The notes beneath the pieces were generated by a model, which was not told the DNA's origin, did no database searches, and worked only from the letters and a program-made list of their open reading frames with translations. The position numbers and the translations under genes were made by a program. From the NCBI RefSeq assembly GCF_004799035.1, contig NZ_MWIO01000008.1:1-64000 (forward strand): a DNA stretch of 64,000 bases, read 5' to 3'. The DNA is from Rhodanobacter lindaniclasticus (GTDB lineage: Bacteria; Pseudomonadota; Gammaproteobacteria; Xanthomonadales; Rhodanobacteraceae). Of the stretch, positions 60,662-64,000 are shown piece after piece (positions within the stretch are counted from its first letter, which is position 1; each line of letters opens with the position of its first letter).

Positions 60662-60748
60662 GCCCGGGTGGCGAAACTGGTATACGCAAGGGACTTAAAA
60701 TCCCTCCGCCGCAAGGCGATGCGGGTTCGACCCCCGCCCCGGGCACCA
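60662..60748 (+). tRNA. tRNA-Leu (anticodon UAA)
   Basis: This 87-nt class II tRNA has the acceptor GCCCGGG / CCCGGGC with encoded CCA (60746-60748). The anticodon stem AGGGA/TCCCT encloses loop CTTAAAA, with anticodon TAA at 60696-60698. A long variable arm (CCGCCGCAAGGCGAT region) and a T arm GCGGG-TTCGACC-CCCGC complete it. It reads UUA and UUG. A terminator follows. Confidence 0.97.
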
Positions 60749-60764
60749 CCCATCGCCAGACAGC

Positions 60765-60791
60765 AAAAAGCCCGCCATTGGCGGGCTTTTT
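60765..60791 (+). terminator. Rho-independent terminator after tRNA-Leu
   Basis: The stem GCCCGCC-ATT-GGCGGGC (60770-60786) is followed by TTTTT and preceded by AAAAA, so it can act in both directions. It lies between tRNA-Leu (plus) and tRNA-Cys (minus), which are convergent. Confidence 0.9.
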
Positions 60792-60820
60792 GTCGGGCTG
60801 CCGTGGCAGCCGCGATGCAA

Positions 60821-60894
60821 TGGAGGCCTAGGTCGGAATCGAACCGGCGTACGCGGATTTGCAGTCCGCTGCATGACCACTCTGCCACCAGGCC
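60821..60894 (-). tRNA. tRNA-Cys (anticodon GCA)
   Basis: This 74-nt tRNA is read on the minus strand and begins GGCCTGGTGGCAGAGTGG. The anticodon stem GCGGA/TCCGC encloses loop CTGCAAA (anticodon GCA, bases 60860-60862). A T arm with GGTTCGATTCC and an encoded CCA at 60821-60823 follow. Confidence 0.97.
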
Positions 60895-60986
60895 GTTGCT
60901 TGATGCACGCAATCATCGTGACAAGACGATCATCGCATATTCCCCGGAAAACAAAACCCCGGTGATCCGGGGTTCCGTGCAAATCC

Positions 60987-61062
<76 letters not shown>

Positions 61063-61099
61063 ATCGGAGCCGCGCATTCTAATACGTGGATCGGCGTCG

Positions 61100-61696
61100 T
61101 CAAGTCGGCTTGTTCGACGCATCGTCGCGCAGCATCGGCCAGGCCGCGCGCAGGTAGTACAGCCCGGACCAGATGGTCAGGATGCCGGCGATCACCAGCA
61201 AGGCCTCGCCGATGTGGTACAGCCGCAGCGCCGTGGCTTCCTTCTCGTGCTGCACGATCAGGACCACCAGCGCCACCATCTGCATCACGGTCTTGAGCTT
61301 GCCGATCATCGCGACTTTCACGGTGGCGCTCATGCCGATCTTGGCCATCCACTCGCGCAGCGCCGAGACACTGATCTCGCGCCCGACGATGACCGCGGCC
61401 GTCACCGCCATCAGGATGCCGGACCAGCCACTGCTCGGGTGCGACTGCACCAGCAGGAACAGCGTCACCGCCACCATCAGCTTGTCCGCCACGGGGTCGA
61501 GGAACGCACCGAACGCCGAGGTGAGTTTCATCCGCCGGGCAAGATAGCCATCCAGCCAGTCGGTGACGGCGGCCAGGATGAACACGATGGCGGCCGTGAT
61601 GTTGTGGCCGCGGAACGGCAGGTAAAACACCACGATCATCACCGGCAGCAATGCCACGCGGAAAAGGGTCAGCCAGGTCGGCAGGTTGATGCGCAT
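61100..61696 (-). CDS. pgsA: CDP-diacylglycerol--glycerol-3-phosphate 3-phosphatidyltransferase
   Basis: This 198-residue inner-membrane enzyme makes phosphatidylglycerol phosphate. The CDP-alcohol phosphotransferase motif is complete: DWLDGYLARR followed by FGAFLDPVADK (D-x2-D-G-x2-A-R-x8-G-x3-D-x3-D). It has about five hydrophobic helices. I chose the start MRINLPTWLTLFRVALLPVM at 61696; upstream in-frame codons are not family-like. It lies downstream of uvrC, as in many gammaproteobacteria, and is followed by tRNA-Gly and tRNA-Cys on the same strand. Confidence 0.96.
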   Translation of the reverse strand: MRINLPTWLTLFRVALLPVMIVVFYLPFRGHNITAAIVFILAAVTDWLDGYLARRMKLTSAFGAFLDPVADKLMVAVTLFLLVQSHPSSGWSGILMAVTAAVIVGREISVSALREWMAKIGMSATVKVAMIGKLKTVMQMVALVVLIVQHEKEATALRLYHIGEALLVIAGILTIWSGLYYLRAAWPMLRDDASNKPT

Positions 61697-61768
61697 GATT
61701 CGTCCTGAAGGTTTGTTGCAGTTTCGCACGTCGCCATGCCGCTGCCACGTGATGGTGCCTGCCGGCAT

Positions 61769-63610
61769 TCAGCCATGCAGGCTGGCGTAGATCTTCTCGG
61801 CCAGGTTTCGGTCGATGCCCTTCACTTGCATCAACTCCTCCACCCCCGCGGCCTCCACACCCTGCATGCCGCCAAAGGCCTTCAGCAGCAACGACCTCCG
61901 CCGCGCGCCGATGCCCGGGATGTCCTCCAGCACGCTGCGCTCGCGCGCCTTCTCGCGCCGCTTGCGATGGCCGCTGATGGCAAAGCGATGCGCCTCGTCG
62001 CGCACCGCCGCGACCAGGTGCAATGCCGGCGACGACGAGCCTGGATGCAGTTCGCGATCCACGCTGCCCGCCTCGTGCCGCGCGAGCACCAGGGTTTCCT
62101 CGCCGGCACGCCGGCCCGGCCCCTTGGCCACGCCGACCACCTCGATGCCATCGACCCCCAGGTCGCGCAACACCTCCAGCGCCTGCGCCACCTGCCCGCC
62201 GCCGCCGTCGATCAACAGCACATCGGGACGCACGCCCTCGCCTTCAGCCACCTTGCGAAAACGCCGGGTCAGCGCCTGGTGCATGGCCGCGTAGTCGTCA
62301 CCGGGCGTGATGCCGGCGATGTTGAAGCGGCGGTAGTGCGATTTCTCGGGACCTTCCGGGCCGAACACCACGCACGAGGCCACGGTGAGCTCGCCCATCG
62401 TGTGGCTGATGTCGAAGCATTCGATCCGGCGCGGCATGTCCTCCAGCCCCAGCACTTTCTGCAAATCGTCGAAACGCGTGCCCAGCGTCTGCCGGCTGGC
62501 CAGCCGCGCGGTAAGCGAGGCCTGGGCGTTGCGCTCGGCCATCTGCAGGAATTGCGCACGGTCCCCGCGCACGCTGGACTTGAGCTCCACCGCGTGGCCG
62601 GCATGCTGGCCCAGCACCTCGGCGAGAATGACCTGGTCGGGCAACGCCACACCCAGGATCAGCTCGCGCGGCACCGGCCGATCCAGGTAGTACTGCGCGA
62701 TGAACTGCGCCAGCACGTCGACCGGCGTGGCATCCAGTGGCAGCCGCGGGAAGAAATCCCGGGTTCCCAGGCTGATGCCGTCGCGGAAAAACAGCACACT
62801 GACGCAGGCCATGCCGGCCTCGATGCGGCAGGCGAGCACGTCCATGTCGGCGCTGGCACCACGCACGTGGTGCTGCGCCTGCAACTGGCGCAGCGCAGCG
62901 ACCTGGTCACGCAGTTTCGCGGCGCGCTCGAACTGCAACGACTGGCTGGCCTGCTCCATCGCCGCGGCCAGTTCGTCGATCACCGCGTTGCTGCGCCCTT
63001 CCAGGAACATCTCGGCATGGCGCACGTCCTGGCGATAGTCCTCGACGCTGATCAGCCCCACGCACGGGGCGCTGCAGCGACCGATCTGGTACAGCAGGCA
63101 CGGGCGCGTACGATTGCGGAAATAGCTGTCCTCGCACTGGCGCACCTTGAACAGCTTCTGCATCAGATTGAGGCTTTCACGCACCGCATGGGCGCTGGGA
63201 TACGGCCCGAAGTAGCGACCCGGCAGGTTTTTCGCGCCGCGGTGGAAGGCCAGCCGCGGATAGTCCTCGCCGCTGGAGAGGTAGATGTAGGGATAGCTCT
63301 TGTCGTCGCGCAGCAGGATGTTGTAGCGCGGCTTGAGCGACTTGATCAGCTGCGATTCCAGCAGCAGCGCTTCACCCTCGGTACGCGTCACCGTGATCTC
63401 GACGCGGGCGATCTGCGCCACCATCGCGGCGATCCGCGCCTCCGTCGGCGGCTTCAGGAAATAGCTGCCGACGCGCTTCTTCAGATTGCTGGCCTTGCCC
63501 ACGTAGAGCAACTCGCCCGCCGCGTCGAAGTGGCGGTAGACGCCCGGCGACGTGGTGAGCGTGCGGAGGAAAGCCTTGCCGTCGAAGGGGGGCGGGTGCG
63601 GGGACTGCAT
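61769..63610 (-). CDS. uvrC: excinuclease ABC subunit C
   Basis: This 613-residue protein makes the two incisions in nucleotide excision repair. An N-terminal GIY-YIG nuclease domain (SPGVYRHFDAAGELLYVGKA) is followed by a Cys-rich region (CLLYQIGRCSAPCVG) and a UVR motif (MEQASQSLQFERAAKLRDQV). The RNase H-like C-terminal nuclease has RIECFDISHTMGE and DVLLIDGGGGQ. A helix-hairpin-helix pair (LEDIPGIGARRRSLLLKAF) ends the protein. Length is normal for the family. It is co-directional with pgsA downstream. Confidence 0.97.
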   Translation of the reverse strand: MQSPHPPPFDGKAFLRTLTTSPGVYRHFDAAGELLYVGKASNLKKRVGSYFLKPPTEARIAAMVAQIARVEITVTRTEGEALLLESQLIKSLKPRYNILLRDDKSYPYIYLSSGEDYPRLAFHRGAKNLPGRYFGPYPSAHAVRESLNLMQKLFKVRQCEDSYFRNRTRPCLLYQIGRCSAPCVGLISVEDYRQDVRHAEMFLEGRSNAVIDELAAAMEQASQSLQFERAAKLRDQVAALRQLQAQHHVRGASADMDVLACRIEAGMACVSVLFFRDGISLGTRDFFPRLPLDATPVDVLAQFIAQYYLDRPVPRELILGVALPDQVILAEVLGQHAGHAVELKSSVRGDRAQFLQMAERNAQASLTARLASRQTLGTRFDDLQKVLGLEDMPRRIECFDISHTMGELTVASCVVFGPEGPEKSHYRRFNIAGITPGDDYAAMHQALTRRFRKVAEGEGVRPDVLLIDGGGGQVAQALEVLRDLGVDGIEVVGVAKGPGRRAGEETLVLARHEAGSVDRELHPGSSSPALHLVAAVRDEAHRFAISGHRKRREKARERSVLEDIPGIGARRRSLLLKAFGGMQGVEAAGVEELMQVKGIDRNLAEKIYASLHG

Positions 63611-63657
63611 GGGAGGATTCTAGCGGCAGCGGGTGGCGACGCTCCCGATATGGAGCC

Positions 63658-64000
63658 TCACGAGTGCGAGTGCAACCACAGTTCGGCGCGTTCCAGATCC
63701 GCCTCGGTATCGATGCCCGGGGGAAACGGCTCGGGGGTCAGTCGCACCGCGATCGCGTAGCCGTGCTCGAGCACGCGCAACTGCTCCAGCGATTCGGTCT
63801 GTTCCAGCGGGGTGCGCGGCAGCTGCGTGTAGCGGCGCAGGAACCCGGCCCGATAGGCATAGATACCGATGTGGCGCAGGAACGGCGTACCCGACGGCAG
63901 CGCATGCCGATCCGTCGCGAACGCATCACGCGCCCACGGCATCGGCGCGCGACTGAAATACAGTGCGCGCCCGTTGCCGGTGCGTACCAGTTTCACCACG
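63658..64000 (-). CDS. kdsB: 3-deoxy-manno-octulosonate cytidylyltransferase, 5' part outside window
   Basis: The frame is open to the window edge, so only the C-terminal 113 residues are seen. They carry [50 protein letters not shown] and [12 protein letters not shown], the typical KdsB sequence. KdsB activates KDO as CMP-KDO for lipopolysaccharide core synthesis in the cytosol. It is on the same strand as uvrC, 47 bp upstream of it. Confidence 0.95.
   Translation of the reverse strand, partial: VVKLVRTGNGRALYFSRAPMPWARDAFATDRHALPSGTPFLRHIGIYAYRAGFLRRYTQLPRTPLEQTESLEQLRVLEHGYAIAVRLTPEPFPPGIDTEADLERAELWLHSHS

Overview
This 64 kb window is chromosomal DNA of a high-GC gammaproteobacterium. 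Gene content and order point to the Xanthomonadales, most probably Rhodanobacteraceae (Rhodanobacter/Dyella-like). The supporting signs are smc-zipA, prfB with its programmed frameshift, lysS, recJ followed by a phosphoglycerate-mutase-like gene, aguA-aguB, pgsA-uvrC-kdsB, and an attachment-type half-dif sequence of the kind used by Xanthomonas filamentous phages. The genus assignment is inference.

Layout. (1) 1-9330 is an AT-richer accessory island. It begins with poorly conserved genes: an edge-truncated SseB-like gene, two unknowns, an XRE regulator behind tandem inverted-repeat operators, and a small HTH protein. It continues with a five-gene overlapping operon, tnsA-tnsB-tnsC-tniQ-tyrosine recombinase (3348-9117). 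Just after the operon lies an array of about six direct repeats (9140-9330) that looks like TnsB-binding sites at a transposon end. The recombinase has lost several catalytic residues, including the nucleophilic Tyr. (2) 9335-10870 is a remnant of a Xer-dependent filamentous phage or IMEX (VC1465/XafT-like gene, RHH/SEC-C gene, small ORF), ending in a half-dif sequence. (3) 10892-30394 is a redox, stress and regulatory region. It holds two paralogous NAD(P)-binding SDR-like proteins, a Tat-exported alpha/beta hydrolase, an orphan histidine kinase, two DUF2384-like small proteins, an orphan cytochrome b, a decayed pseudogene, cupin, AhpD-like and Ohr-like proteins, an SDR/LysR pair, trehalose-phosphate synthase, a reg_prop-type sensor kinase with its NarL regulator, and another LysR. 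(4) 30547-37102 carries a single-domain response regulator, a PAS hybrid kinase, a TonB-dependent receptor and a stand-alone LigD polymerase-domain protein. (5) 37161-46452 is a minus-strand housekeeping block: zipA, smc, bolA, yciI, thioesterase, lysS, prfB. (6) 46559-64000 contains a Tat multicopper oxidase coupled to a chromate transporter, asnB, recJ, an ABC-F gene with an in-frame repeat insertion, the agmatine-to-putrescine genes aguA/aguB, a TraB-family membrane protein, three tRNAs (Leu-UAA, Cys-GCA, Gly-GCC), pgsA, uvrC and the 3' part of kdsB.

The most unusual system is the Tn7-like operon. Its last gene sits where the Tn5053 family carries a resolvase gene (tniR), but it encodes a tyrosine-recombinase fold with a degenerate active site. 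The element abuts a Xer/dif-dependent phage remnant. A plausible hypothesis is that the dead recombinase is a DNA-binding target-recognition or accessory factor for transposition near dif-like sites. Other notable items are three 19-bp TGTTG-N9-CAACA palindromes around the kinase/cytochrome b genes, the repeat element translated inside the yheS-like gene, and the classical CTT-TGA frameshift site of prfB.
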